NCBI GenBank assembly: GCA_030841105.1
Contig: JAVEDE010000094.1
Location: forward strand, 1-64,000
Direction of reading: 5' to 3'
Origin: Pyrinomonadaceae bacterium
GTDB taxonomy: Bacteria > Acidobacteriota > Blastocatellia > Pyrinomonadales > Pyrinomonadaceae
DNA: 64,000 bases
How positions within the stretch are numbered: the stretch's first letter is position 1; each line of letters starts with the position of its first letter. Under the pieces are notes generated by a model. It had not been told where the DNA came from. It did not search any database and worked only from the letters and a program-made list of their open reading frames with translations. Both the position numbers and the translations under genes were made by a program. Positions 35,343 through 45,211 of this stretch are shown one piece after another.

Positions 35343-36524
35343 TCATTTAACTAACCGGCCGTACTTTTTCAGAGCCTCGCGCAGGCCATCGTGTGGGAGC
35401 GCGTAGACGGTGTTGCCGTTGATGCCCTTCATCGTCTCGGCGGCGACCAACGCGTTCACGATTGATTCAGTGGTCGCGCCGACGGCCGCGCGGAAGAGCG
35501 GGTTGATACGTTCGTTCGGCAGCATCGTCAGTTGCGCCGTGCCGTTGGTCTTTCCGGCTTCGGGGTTGGCGGTGGAGAAGGCGATGAAGATGTCGCCCGA
35601 AGAATCCTCGCCCCGGCCGCCCATCTCGCCGATGGCGAGCGAGACGCGTTTGACGAGCCGCTTGAGTTGGTGCGGGAGCAGCGGCGCGTCCGTCGCCACG
35701 ACGACGATGATCGAACCCGCGCCGTCGTTCGGTTTGCCGGGTCGCGGCAGCAGGTCTGTGATCTCTTTGCCGACGGGGACGCCCGCGATGCTCAAGAGAT
35801 CGCGCCGCCCGTAGTTGGCCTGCACCAGCACGCCGACGGTGTAGCCGCCCTCCTGCGTCGTGAGCACACGCGATGATGTGCCCGTGCCGCCCTTGAAGCC
35901 GTGCGCCACCATGCCCGTCCCGCCGCCGACGTTGCCCTCGGCCACCGCGCCCGACTTCGCGCCGTCGAGCGCCTGAAAGACGTGTTCCTTCTTGACGTGA
36001 AAGCCGTTGATGTCGTTCAAGAATCCGTCCCACGTCTCGGCGACGACGGGCAGACTGAAGTCGCCCGAATAACCTTCGCCCGCGCCGCGTCGCGCGTTCC
36101 ACTCGATCACGGCATCACGCACCACGCCGACGCTGTGCGTGTTCGTGATCAGGATCGGCGTCCCCAACCCGCCCGACTCCTCGACCCAAGTCGTCCCCGT
36201 CATCTCGCCGTTGCCGTTCAAGGTGTGCCACGCGGCGAAGACGCGCCCGCGAAAGTTTTTCCCCTGTGGGAGGATGGCCGTCACGCCCGTGCGTACCGGC
36301 CCGCGCCCGACTTCCAACTTCCCTTCGCCGGAGATAAGCGTGGTGAAGCCGACTTCGACGCCGCGCACATCCGTGATGGCGTTCTGCGCGCCCGGCACGC
36401 CGTCGAACGGCACGCCCAGATCGCGCGCACGCGGCTTGTTCTGCGCTGTGGCGACGCCCGCAGCGGCGACGAGGCACAACGTTAACGACAACGCGAGCTT
36501 GCTCAAGTTAGAAACTCTCATCAT
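35343..36524 (-). CDS. Exported P1 family (DmpA-like) aminopeptidase/esterase
   Basis: A 393-residue Ntn-type hydrolase of the P1/DmpA (L-aminopeptidase/D-esterase) family with a signal peptide (MMRVSNLSKLALSLTLCLVAAAG). Core blocks are RARDLGVPFDGVPG, NAITDVRGVEVG, ITNTHSVGVVRDA, NVGGGTGM and FKGGTGTSSRVL. The last holds the autoproteolytic Ser that becomes the N-terminal nucleophile. It probably acts on peptides in the periplasm. The start at MMRVSN was chosen for the signal peptide and the GAGAGA site. A 16-base palindrome lies about 40 bases upstream. Confidence 0.9.
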   Translation of the reverse strand: MMRVSNLSKLALSLTLCLVAAAGVATAQNKPRARDLGVPFDGVPGAQNAITDVRGVEVGFTTLISGEGKLEVGRGPVRTGVTAILPQGKNFRGRVFAAWHTLNGNGEMTGTTWVEESGGLGTPILITNTHSVGVVRDAVIEWNARRGAGEGYSGDFSLPVVAETWDGFLNDINGFHVKKEHVFQALDGAKSGAVAEGNVGGGTGMVAHGFKGGTGTSSRVLTTQEGGYTVGVLVQANYGRRDLLSIAGVPVGKEITDLLPRPGKPNDGAGSIIVVVATDAPLLPHQLKRLVKRVSLAIGEMGGRGEDSSGDIFIAFSTANPEAGKTNGTAQLTMLPNERINPLFRAAVGATTESIVNALVAAETMKGINGNTVYALPHDGLREALKKYGRLVK

Positions 36525-36564
36525 CCGGTTATCTCTCTTTGCTATTGAGGCGAGCCACCCTGAG

Positions 36565-36580
36565 CGTTGATTATTCAACG
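36565..36580. promoter_or_regulatory. Perfect 16-base palindrome upstream of the P1 peptidase gene
   Basis: CGTTGATTATTCAACG, with 6-base arms around a 4-base centre, lies in the 74-base spacer between the IsdG-like gene and the P1 peptidase gene. It could be an operator half-turn pair or a small hairpin. Confidence 0.3.
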
Positions 36581-36598
36581 TCATAGTCCACGCGCGGG

Positions 36599-36955
36599 CT
36601 AGTGCATGTTGAACGGGCCGCCGTGCGGTTCGGGTGCTAAATCAGGGCGGGCTGAATCCTGTACGACCTCGTGCATCTCCAACACGTTCGATCTGGTGAA
36701 GGCTTCTTTCGGCAGCGTGCCCGATTGCGCGTGCCCCTTCGTGAACGCGTCGGAGCGCACCCAGTTGAGAAAGTCCTGTCGGCTGTTCCACGTGGTGAAG
36801 ACTATGTAAGGGTCGCCCTCGTTGACGGGGCGCAGCACCTGATTGGAGACGAAGCCGGGCATCTTGTCCACCAGCCCCGCGCGCTCGCGGAATCTCTGCT
36901 CGAACGCGTCCCCGAACTCCGGGTTGACGTAGATACGATTGGCGACTGTGATCAT
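36599..36955 (-). CDS. IsdG/ABM-fold monooxygenase, probable heme-degrading enzyme
   Basis: A 118-residue antibiotic-biosynthesis-monooxygenase-fold protein. The three residues that define IsdG/IsdI heme oxygenases are all present at the right spacing: Asn6 (TVANRIYV), Trp65 (FLNWVRSDAF) and His75 (TKGHAQSG). A role in releasing iron from heme is therefore more likely than a generic ABM role. The start is ATG 36955 with AGGGAGA 10 bases upstream; the longest frame adds 26 residues that overlap the neighbour. A C-terminal extension (about 95-118) is not part of the fold. Confidence 0.82.
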   Translation of the reverse strand: MITVANRIYVNPEFGDAFEQRFRERAGLVDKMPGFVSNQVLRPVNEGDPYIVFTTWNSRQDFLNWVRSDAFTKGHAQSGTLPKEAFTRSNVLEMHEVVQDSARPDLAPEPHGGPFNMH

Positions 36956-37004
36956 TTCGATGAATCTCCCTGTTGACTTAGTTGTTCGCCGCGACGGTTG
37001 ACGT

Positions 37005-38036
<1,032 letters not shown>

Positions 38037-38055
38037 GTTCTCCTCCGTCGGACGT

Positions 38056-38493
38056 TCAACCGCGCACGCTCTGTTCCAACGCCTCGATCCGCCTTTTCAT
38101 CTCCGCGGGCAGCGGGGCTTTTTTGAGCGCGCGGTAGTCGTAAGAGACGACGAGACCTTCGCCCTCGGCCGCCGCCTTCGCGTGGTTGTGACTGACGACG
38201 ACGTACTGCATCACGAAACGGTCGTCGCCGATCTCCGAGACACGCGTGCCGACCGATACCGTATCGGGGTAGGTCAACGGCAGGCGAAACTTGCACCCGG
38301 TCGAAGCGAGGATGGGGCCGACGCCCGTCTCGTTCATGTATTCCCACACGTCGAGCCGCGTGAAGTAGGCCATGCGCGCGCTCTCGAAATAGCGAAAGTA
38401 GACGATGTTGTTGACGTGGCGCAGGGCGTCCATCTCGCCCCACACGACGGGCAGTTCAATCACCACCGGGTAAAGTTTGAGCAACTCCTCCAT
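38056..38493 (-). CDS. Hotdog-fold acyl-CoA thioesterase (YbgC/4-HBT-like)
   Basis: A 145-residue single hotdog-domain thioesterase. The signature WGEMDALRHVNNIVYFRYFESAR carries the catalytic Asp of the 4-hydroxybenzoyl-CoA thioesterase group (xxDxxxHVNNxxY). The acyl group is unknown. GAGGAGAAG lies 8 bases before the ATG, inside the 3' end of the upstream DUF4186 gene, with which it overlaps by 38 bases. Confidence 0.9.
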   Translation of the reverse strand: MEELLKLYPVVIELPVVWGEMDALRHVNNIVYFRYFESARMAYFTRLDVWEYMNETGVGPILASTGCKFRLPLTYPDTVSVGTRVSEIGDDRFVMQYVVVSHNHAKAAAEGEGLVVSYDYRALKKAPLPAEMKRRIEALEQSVRG

Positions 38494-38869
38494 CCGCTAA
38501 CTTCTCCTCGCGCGCGAGCCATGTTTCGATCACGTCAAGAATATAACTCTTCTCCGCCGTTTCCAACGCGCGGCCTTTCGGGATCGCGTGCCACTTCTGC
38601 AAACAGCCGCGGCAGCAGGTGGCGGTCGCATGCTGCGCGATGAAGACGGGGTGGTGTCGCATGGGCGTCTGCTTGCCGTCGTTCGGGGGCGCGGCGGGGG
38701 CGAGACGCTTCTCGATGAAGTCGGCGGCGTGCTCCATCACGGTCGGCAGACCTTTGCGACGCAGGTACTCAAGCTCCCGGCCGCGCAGGCGGAAGCGACG
38801 CCGGAACGCAGAGGCGGCCAGCGCGTCGAAGAGTTCGTTGAGGTCGCGTCCCGTCACCTTGCCCTTCAT
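38456..38869 (-). CDS. DUF4186 family protein
   Basis: A 137-residue protein of the DUF4186 family, function unknown. The family core is present: LFDALAASAFRRRFRLRGRE, NDGKQTPMRHHPVFIAQHAT, then ATCCRGCLQKWHAIPKGR. The paired Cys and nearby His residues suggest a metal or redox site. It lies 18 bases downstream of gluconokinase and overlaps the thioesterase gene at its 3' end, so the three genes form an operon. Confidence 0.9.
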   Translation of the reverse strand: MKGKVTGRDLNELFDALAASAFRRRFRLRGRELEYLRRKGLPTVMEHAADFIEKRLAPAAPPNDGKQTPMRHHPVFIAQHATATCCRGCLQKWHAIPKGRALETAEKSYILDVIETWLAREEKLADGGVAQTLPGGD

Positions 38870-38887
38870 CTTCCCGCCCGCCGCGCG

Positions 38888-39385
38888 CTAGACGCCGAAG
38901 CGGAGTCGGATCGCGCGCACGATCTCGTCCGGCGTGGTGTCTATGTCAACGTGGAATTCTTGTTCCGGCTCTTCGAGCGCGGCGAACTGGCTTTCGAGCA
39001 TCGCGGCCGACATGAAGTGCCCGCGACGCTCCGCCAGACGCTTTTGAATGAGGTGGAAATTTCCTTTGAGGTAGACGAGTTTGACGCGCGTGTCTATCAG
39101 CAGATGGCCGCGGTAAGTTGATTTCAGCGCGGAGCAGGCGAGGACGCCGCTCTCGCCGCGTTCGAGGCTGTCGCTGACGAGGGCGCGCAGCGTGTCGAGC
39201 CACGGCAGGCGGTCGGCGTCGTCGAGCGGAGTGCCGCCCGCCATCTTCGCCACGTTGGCGGGCGGGTGAAAGTCGTCCGCATCGTAAAACTTCCAGCCGA
39301 GTTCGGCCGCGAGCGCGCGCCCGATGGTCGTCTTGCCCGAACCGGCCACGCCCATCAACACGACAAACATGGTGTCTTCGCTCAT
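38888..39385 (-). CDS. gntK: Gluconokinase
   Basis: A 165-residue GntK of the P-loop (not FGGY) type that makes 6-phosphogluconate. It has Walker A GVAGSGKTT (12-20), the substrate block FYDADDFHPPANVAKMAGGTPLDD within one run, CSALKSTYRG and the lid ERRGHFMSAAMLESQF. Length and motifs are canonical. A start five codons later (ATG 39370) is possible. Together with the sugar dehydrogenase at 25643 it suggests gluconate use. Confidence 0.95.
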   Translation of the reverse strand: MSEDTMFVVLMGVAGSGKTTIGRALAAELGWKFYDADDFHPPANVAKMAGGTPLDDADRLPWLDTLRALVSDSLERGESGVLACSALKSTYRGHLLIDTRVKLVYLKGNFHLIQKRLAERRGHFMSAAMLESQFAALEEPEQEFHVDIDTTPDEIVRAIRLRFGV

Positions 39386-39441
39386 ACACTTCTAATATTT
39401 TCGCCCGCAGGTAAACTCAGCGCACGACGCGTCGCAACTCT

Positions 39442-40101
39442 CTATCGCAACACGCCACGCACCGCGCGCCGCACGACTTCCGTCGTCAACCCGAAGACCA
39501 GATGTGAGGCGAACGAGTAGGCGTGAACCGAGAGCGGGTATTCCGTAGGCGACTTCGAGAGACCGGCGGCGGGCACGAGACCTTCGTCCGCGATGATCCA
39601 GACGGCGAGGCCGAAAGGCAGACCCGCGCCCGCCGTCGCGCCCGGCGACATCTCCGCGAGCGCGCCGTAGACCGCGCCGGAGGTCACGCCCATCGCGTAG
39701 TGAAAGACTGTCCCGGCCGCGTCCTTCTCGCGCTTTGTCAACTCGTGGTCGAAGAGTTTGACGGAGATGACGTTGGCGAGTCGTTCGGTCGCGTCGTCCG
39801 TCTGCTCGTCTTTGCCCTCGGCGCGCAGTTCCAGCCCGACGCCCTGCCGCGGCGAGCCTTGCTGCATGGACTGCGCCCCGTGCGAACGTTCCTCGCCCAC
39901 GGCCTCCCGGCTCAACAGGGCTTGAAATCGGTTCATCGCGGCCGACGCCGCCAGCCCGCCGGCGACGCCCGCCGCCAGTCCCTTCCACACGCTAACTTCA
40001 CGGCGTCGCGCCCCACGCCGCCCGCGCCCGTTTGGTGTCCGCTGTTGTTGTGTCCTCATTACATCCTGCCGATCCTGATGTAGCGTTATGTCCGTAGCCA
40101 C
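39442..40101 (-). CDS. YagU-like DUF1440 membrane protein
   Basis: A 219-residue inner-membrane protein of the DUF1440/YagU family (YagU is linked to acid resistance in E. coli). A basic N-terminus (about 1-38) is followed by hydrophobic stretches VWKGLAAGVAGGLAASAAM, FHYAMGVTSGAVYGALAE and GLPFGLAVWIIADEGLVPAAG. A hydrophilic loop (about 65-120) separates the first from the others. The GTG start has AAGGAG 7 bases upstream, better than the later ATG at residue 15. A tandem-repeat array sits 80 bases upstream. Confidence 0.8.
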   Translation of the reverse strand: MATDITLHQDRQDVMRTQQQRTPNGRGRRGARRREVSVWKGLAAGVAGGLAASAAMNRFQALLSREAVGEERSHGAQSMQQGSPRQGVGLELRAEGKDEQTDDATERLANVISVKLFDHELTKREKDAAGTVFHYAMGVTSGAVYGALAEMSPGATAGAGLPFGLAVWIIADEGLVPAAGLSKSPTEYPLSVHAYSFASHLVFGLTTEVVRRAVRGVLR

Positions 40102-40180
40102 GACATTACTCCTTTGCAGACCGACTGCAAAACTTTCCGACCGTCGTCATGACACTTTAGATCGTAACGTGGTTACTTTC

Positions 40181-40239
40181 GAGTTTGCGGACGAAATTTT
40201 TGCGGGCGAAAGTTTGCGGGCGGGAGTAGGCGGAGTCGG
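40181..40239. repeat. Four-unit 14-15 bp tandem repeat between GGDEF-EAL and YagU-like genes
   Basis: Units GAGTTTGCGGACGAA, ATTTTTGCGGGCGAA, AGTTTGCGGGCGGG and AGTAGGCGGAGTCGG follow each other from 40181 to 40239. Confidence 0.8.
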
Positions 40240-40244
40240 GCGCG

Positions 40245-42515
40245 TTACATAACGAGCGGGCTGCCGAACGTGGTGACGGCGGAGTCGGGCTGATCGGAAG
40301 GCGTCGGGTGTTGGGACGCTTCGAGAGCGCGTGTGAGCAGGAGGTCTTCGGCGGCGGGCGCGTCGAGGGGCTTGGCGAAGAAGTAGCCCTGCCCGTAGTC
40401 GCACTTGAGCGCCTTGAGTTGGGCGAGTTGCTCGCCGGTCTCGATCCCTTCGGCCACCACGTCCATGCCCAAGTTACGCGCGAGCGTGACGATGGTTCGC
40501 ACGATCTCCAAGTTCTCGTCGCCGGAGGTCATGCGGCTGACAAAGGAGCGATCAACCTTGAGCGCGTTGACGGGGAAGCGGTGGAGATAGCTGAGGGACG
40601 AGTAGCCCGTGCCGAAGTCGTCAATTGAGAGTCCGACGCCGAGCGAGCGCAAGCGTGCGAGGACGACGGCGGCCGCCTCTGCGTTCTCCATCACCACGCT
40701 CTCCGTGATTTCGAGTTTGAGGTGGCGCGGGTCGAGGCCGGTGCGCGAGAGCACGTCCTGCACCTGCTCGGCCACGTCCGCCTGCGTCAACTGCTTGCCC
40801 GACAGGTTGACGCTCATCGTGAGCGCGCGGTTAGCGGGCGACGCCAGTTGCCACGCGCGCAGTTGGTTGCACGCCTCTTCCAGCACCCACAGGCCGAGCG
40901 GCACGATCATCCCGGTCTCTTCGGCCAAGGGGATAAACTCCGCGGGCGAGACTAAGCCGCGATCCGGCCGCTCCCAGCGCACGAGCGCCTCGAAGCCCGC
41001 CAGTTCGCCCGTCTTCAACATCAGGATCGGTTGGTAGTGGACGCGGAACTCCTCGCGTTCGAGCGCGCGCCGCAGATCGTTTTCCAGCCGCAGCATCGAG
41101 ACGGCGCGCGTGTGCATGGCGCGGTCGAAGAGTTCGTGACGCGCCTTGCCGCCGTCTTTGGCGCGGTACATGGCCGTGTCGGCGTCGCGCAAGACGTCTT
41201 CGGGGTGTTGATAGTCCGCGCCGCTCAGGGCGATGCCGATGCTGGCGGAGGTGAACGCCTCGTGGCCGTTGAGGTCGAACGGGACGAGCAACTCCTGTTG
41301 AATTTTATGCGCGACGCGCACGGCGTCTTCCGGCTCGCCGATGCCGTCGAGCAGGAGCGCGAACTCGTCGCCGCCGAAGCGCGCCACCGTGTCCAACTGC
41401 CGCGTGCAGTCTTGCAGCCGCCGCGCGATCTCGGTGAGCAACTGGTCGCCGTAGCTGTGGCCGAGCGAGTCGTTGATGTTCTTGAAGCGGTCGGCGTCGA
41501 GGAAGAGGACGGCGAAGGCGTAGTTCGGGTCGCGCCGCGTGCGCTCGATGGCGAGGCGCAAGTGGTCTGTGAAGAGCAGGCGGTTCGGCAGCCCCGTCAA
41601 AGCGTCGTGGTAGGCGGCGTGGCGGAAGTGTTCTTTGCTCTCGCTCAACTCCGACTGTGCGCTTTCGAGTTTGGCGATGTAGTGGTTGAGTTCTTCGACG
41701 TGACGCTCGGCCTGTTCGGCGCGCACGTGCTCGGCCTCGGCGCGCTCGCGTTCGGCCTCGGCGCGCTCGCGTTCGGCCTGCTCGGCCTTGGCCGCCGTCG
41801 AGCGCACGTCCTCCAAGTATTTCCGGTAGGACAGGTAGACGATGGCGATGACGGGGAGCGGGAAGATGAGCGAGTAGAAACTGATGGACTGCGTGAGTTT
41901 CGCGATGACGCCCGCGAGGAGCGCGCCGACGAAGTAGGTGATGGAAGACCAGAGGTAGTGCTTCGCCCACGTGCGGAAAAGCGGCTGGCTGCTTTTGAGC
42001 GCGACGTAGATTGCGCCGAAGAAAGTGTGCGACGCGTACTGCGCGAGGGCGAGGAAGCAGATGAAGCTGACGAACGTGGAAGTCTGGTGGTGCGCGAAAT
42101 CCGTCACCTGTCCGAAGACCGAGGAGGCGAGCGTGCCCGTGAGGAAGGTGGCGCAGACGAGCGCGCCCGCGTTGCACAGGATGCCGAGCGGCCGCTTGCT
42201 CACACGCGACCCGGCGCAGATGCCTTCGACTGCGGCCAGCGCGACGGCTGCCTCCGTGCCGTAGAGCAAGAGCGTCAGGAAGATGAACGTGTCGGAGACG
42301 GTGACGGCGGCGTTGACGCGCGGGATCGGGACGAAGACGCGCGCGCTGACGACGACGGTGATGAGGCCGAGCAGGAGGAAGCCGAGGTCGAGTCGCGCGA
42401 CCGGCAACTCGTAGACGCAGAGCAAGAGCACGGCCGCGCCCACCGCCACCAGAATTTTGCGGTAGGGGTCGGTCAGGCGTTGCCAGATGGTTAAGGTTAC
42501 AGCGTCCGCGCTCAT
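40245..42515 (-). CDS. Membrane-bound GGDEF-EAL (c-di-GMP cyclase/phosphodiesterase)
   Basis: A 756-residue protein. About eight membrane helices (20-230) lead to a charged coiled coil (240-290, repeated AERERAE), a GGDEF domain and an EAL domain. Both look active: GGDEF at 381-385 with an RxxD inhibitory site (RQLD, 372-375), and EAL at 509-511 with the DDFGTGYSSL loop (631-640). It can thus make and break c-di-GMP, the balance set by the membrane sensor. The start is ATG 42515, 14 bases after the GNAT stop; the longer frame overlaps GNAT. Confidence 0.93.
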   Translation of the reverse strand: MSADAVTLTIWQRLTDPYRKILVAVGAAVLLLCVYELPVARLDLGFLLLGLITVVVSARVFVPIPRVNAAVTVSDTFIFLTLLLYGTEAAVALAAVEGICAGSRVSKRPLGILCNAGALVCATFLTGTLASSVFGQVTDFAHHQTSTFVSFICFLALAQYASHTFFGAIYVALKSSQPLFRTWAKHYLWSSITYFVGALLAGVIAKLTQSISFYSLIFPLPVIAIVYLSYRKYLEDVRSTAAKAEQAERERAEAERERAEAEHVRAEQAERHVEELNHYIAKLESAQSELSESKEHFRHAAYHDALTGLPNRLLFTDHLRLAIERTRRDPNYAFAVLFLDADRFKNINDSLGHSYGDQLLTEIARRLQDCTRQLDTVARFGGDEFALLLDGIGEPEDAVRVAHKIQQELLVPFDLNGHEAFTSASIGIALSGADYQHPEDVLRDADTAMYRAKDGGKARHELFDRAMHTRAVSMLRLENDLRRALEREEFRVHYQPILMLKTGELAGFEALVRWERPDRGLVSPAEFIPLAEETGMIVPLGLWVLEEACNQLRAWQLASPANRALTMSVNLSGKQLTQADVAEQVQDVLSRTGLDPRHLKLEITESVVMENAEAAAVVLARLRSLGVGLSIDDFGTGYSSLSYLHRFPVNALKVDRSFVSRMTSGDENLEIVRTIVTLARNLGMDVVAEGIETGEQLAQLKALKCDYGQGYFFAKPLDAPAAEDLLLTRALEASQHPTPSDQPDSAVTTFGSPLVM

Positions 42516-42529
42516 GGTCTCACTGCCGT

Positions 42530-43378
42530 TTAAAAATAGATGATGCGATAGCGGCTCGCCGCGGCGAATCCGACGCTCGCGTAAAAGTCCTGCGCCCGAC
42601 GGTTGCCTTCGTCCACGAAGAGGCAGACGGCGCTCGCCTGCCCCAACAGTTGCCGCCCCATCTGCGCGAGGCAGCGACGCCCGTAGCCCTTGCGCCGCTC
42701 GCGCGGGTTCACATAGACGCCTTCGACGTAAACGGCTTCGGGCGTCTGCGCCACCACGTCGGCCTTGTAGACGATGCGCCCGCCCTCGAACCAAGTCCAC
42801 GTTCGCCTTTGCTCGATGCGACGCAGGCAGCGGCACAGGAATCCTTCGCGGTCGGTGCTGAGCGGATCACTGCCCGTCTCCTCGTCAATCATCTCGGACT
42901 GGAGCGTCGCTACCTCATTGAGTTCGCAGGGCGTCGCGGGGCGCAAGCCCTCGATCTCCTCGCAGCCGCCGAAGGGGCGACGCAGTTGTAACAGGAACAC
43001 CTCGCGGAGTCGGCGCGGCGCGTCGCCTCCGGGGGCATAGTAGTGCCAGAAGCGACTCACCTGTTCGCTCTCGCCCATCAACAGGCGCGACTCCGGCGAA
43101 CGCCTCGTGAGCCGCGCGAAAGATTTCGTGGCGGCTTCGGAGCGCGCGTCGAACAGCATCCCGTGGCCGATGAGGGCGACGCCTTCGAGCGCGCCCGCAG
43201 CGTCGCGGTAGCCGTAGAAGCGACCGCGGTGCTGCGCGCTGACGACGCCGTTATCGCGTATGAAGCCCGCCATGATCACGTTGTCCAGCGGCCGCTCCGA
43301 GAGGAAAGCGAGCGCCTCCGCGCAGTGGCTTTCCGCCAACGGGCTGACGTTCAACTGCTCTGGCTGCGGTTGCTGCAC
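42530..43378 (-). CDS. GNAT family N-acetyltransferase
   Basis: A 282-residue protein: an N-terminal DUF4081-like half (about 10-130; AEALAFLSERPLDNVIMAGF) and a C-terminal GNAT domain. The acetyl-CoA loop is VYVNPRERRKGYGRR, followed by CLFVDEGNRRAQDFYASVGF. The substrate is unknown. The start is uncertain: GTG 43378 has AAGG 9 bases before it, while the longer GTG 43450 has no site. It is followed closely by the GGDEF-EAL gene. Its leader holds an inverted repeat and a repeat array. Confidence 0.85.
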   Translation of the reverse strand: MQQPQPEQLNVSPLAESHCAEALAFLSERPLDNVIMAGFIRDNGVVSAQHRGRFYGYRDAAGALEGVALIGHGMLFDARSEAATKSFARLTRRSPESRLLMGESEQVSRFWHYYAPGGDAPRRLREVFLLQLRRPFGGCEEIEGLRPATPCELNEVATLQSEMIDEETGSDPLSTDREGFLCRCLRRIEQRRTWTWFEGGRIVYKADVVAQTPEAVYVEGVYVNPRERRKGYGRRCLAQMGRQLLGQASAVCLFVDEGNRRAQDFYASVGFAAASRYRIIYF

Positions 43379-43584
43379 GGCGTTTGACCTTGACTGGAAA
43401 GTTGGCTTCGGGGAGAGAACCGGGACGGAAATTGTTCGGGCGGCTCGCACACGTTCGGTCGCGCGCCTACGAATTACTTCGCAAGCGGAGTGCCACTGCG
43501 GCCGCGCGCCACCGACCGGCGATTTTGTTGAGTTTTTGCGACATTCCGTGTCCGGCGGGTGAGCGCGGCGGCACGTCCCGGCAG

Positions 43585-43614
43585 GTCAGAATGAATTTTT
43601 TTCATCATTCTGAC
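43585..43614. promoter_or_regulatory. 10-bp inverted repeat, candidate operator
   Basis: GTCAGAATGA (43585-43594) and TCATTCTGAC (43605-43614) are perfect complements around a 10-base T-rich centre, and the centre itself contains ATGAA/TTCAT. It lies upstream of the GNAT gene. It could be a regulator site or a hairpin. Confidence 0.45.
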
Positions 43615-43638
43615 GAGCGCGGTCATAAATGACCATGG

Positions 43639-43790
43639 CGAGAGTTGCGGAGCGGCGACAGTTTAAGAGCCGTTTCAGCGACGGCAGAAGATAAGAGTCA
43701 CGCAACAGCGACGGAGAGAGCCGCGCGAAGCGGCGACAAATAAAACTTGCGCGAGCGACAGTAGACAGAGCCGTGGAGCGGCAGTTAGTC
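43639..43790. repeat. Degenerate GAGCGGCGACAG-type repeat array
   Basis: About six loosely repeated units of 21-30 bp share (G/C)AGCG(G)CGACAG and GAGCCG..GCGGC cores, several able to fold as small GCCG..CGGC hairpins. It fills most of the 393-base gap between the MFS gene and the GNAT gene; no gene is visible in that gap. Confidence 0.6.
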
Positions 43791-43843
43791 GTCCCATCCG
43801 TGTGGGCGGGAGTTGCGTGTTCGGGGAGTCTATTCCGGCGTCG

Positions 43844-45199
43844 TCAACCGGCTTGGGCGCGTCGTCCTTCGGCTTGGAGTTTGCGGCTGCCGACGATGAG
43901 AAGCAGCGCGCTTACCAAGCAGGCGGCCGGGGCGAGCAGTAGCGCGTAACGCATCCGCTGCGGGTCGGCCGCAACGCCCGCCAGATCGCTGACCTTGCCG
44001 AAGATGGGCGGGGCGATGCCGTAGCCGATGACGTTGACGGTGAAGAAGTAGACGCCGATGCCGAGTCCGCGCAGTTTCGGCCCGACGATGTCGTGCACGT
44101 CGGCGGCGGCCGGGCCAAGCCACATCAGCGCGACGCCGTACATGATGAAGGCCGCGACGATGAGCAAGGCCGGTGTGTTGCTGAACAACAGGATGAACCA
44201 GAGCGGGATGGCGGCGAGCGCGCCGCAGGCCGTGAACAGCATGCGCCCGCCGCGCCCGCGCCGTCGCAGTCGATCCGCGAAGTGGCCGCCGAGGATCGTG
44301 CCGAGCACGCCGCCGAAGAGCGCGAGCGTCCCGGCCGCGCGGCCGAACGTGGCGATGTCCGTGCCGTGGACGCGCGTAAAAAACAACGCCCCCCACATCG
44401 TCAGACTGTTGGCCGCCGCCGCGAACATCGCGTAGCCGAGACAGTGGTAACGCAGCGGCACGGACTTGAAGAGGATGCGCCAGTCGCGCCCGCCCGTGTT
44501 AGTCTCGACAGATGATGACGCCGCCGTCCTGTTGTCGCCCGTCGCCGTTGCGGGCAACACGTCAGGCTTGAGTTCCGTCCGCCCACGTTGGACTTCGCGC
44601 AGGCCGAGGACGAGGGCGCACAGCACGAGGCCGGGGAAGCCGAGCAGGTAGAACGCCCAGCGCCAGCCGAGCGCGCCGCCGATCCAGCCGCCGAGGAAAA
44701 ACGCGATGCCGCCGCCCGCCGCGATGCCGCTCGAATAGATCGCGCCGACCGTGGCACGCAGGCGCACCGGGAAGTAGTCGCTGAGGAGCGAGAGCGCGGC
44801 CGGGCCGAGCGTCGCCTCGCCGACGCCGACCATCACGCGACAGAAAAAGATTTGCCAGAAGCCGTCTGCGAAACCCGTCAGCCCAGAGAAGAGACTCCAC
44901 ACGGCAAGCCCGGCGGCGATCATCCGCTTGCGGTTCACACGGTCGGCGAGGCGGCCGAAGGGGATGCCGAGCAGCGTGTAGAAGATGACGAAGGAGGTCG
45001 AGCCTAAGAGCGCGAGTTGCAGATCGGTCAAAGCCATCTCGCGCTTGATCGGCGTGAAGAGAATGTAGATGAGCGAGCGGTCGAGAAAGTTCAGGACGTA
45101 GACGAGCGTCAGCACGCCGAGCGCGTACCACGAATACGCGGGGACGCGTTCGATGTCTTCACCGGACACCAGCGGCTTGCATGTTGTTTCGGCGTGCAT
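43844..45199 (-). CDS. MFS transporter, spinster-like
   Basis: A 451-residue, 12-helix MFS protein of the spinster (Spns)-like group. Loop motifs are NFLDRSLIYILFTPIKREM, GRLADRVNRKRMIAAG (2-3 loop) and GGHFADRLRRRGRGG (8-9 loop). Also present is RVMVGVGEATLGPAALSLLSDYFP. A hydrophilic central loop (about 205-240) separates the halves. The substrate is unknown; bacterial relatives carry organic acids or lipids. It begins after the esterase gene with only a repeat-filled spacer between. Confidence 0.9.
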   Translation of the reverse strand: MHAETTCKPLVSGEDIERVPAYSWYALGVLTLVYVLNFLDRSLIYILFTPIKREMALTDLQLALLGSTSFVIFYTLLGIPFGRLADRVNRKRMIAAGLAVWSLFSGLTGFADGFWQIFFCRVMVGVGEATLGPAALSLLSDYFPVRLRATVGAIYSSGIAAGGGIAFFLGGWIGGALGWRWAFYLLGFPGLVLCALVLGLREVQRGRTELKPDVLPATATGDNRTAASSSVETNTGGRDWRILFKSVPLRYHCLGYAMFAAAANSLTMWGALFFTRVHGTDIATFGRAAGTLALFGGVLGTILGGHFADRLRRRGRGGRMLFTACGALAAIPLWFILLFSNTPALLIVAAFIMYGVALMWLGPAAADVHDIVGPKLRGLGIGVYFFTVNVIGYGIAPPIFGKVSDLAGVAADPQRMRYALLLAPAACLVSALLLIVGSRKLQAEGRRAQAG

Positions 45200-45211
45200 A
45201 AATTTACTGTT

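Noticed and set aside
42516-42836. 107-residue N-terminal extension of the GGDEF-EAL protein
   Set aside because: Overlaps the GNAT gene and encodes Arg/Pro-rich sequence; the membrane domain begins after ATG 42515.
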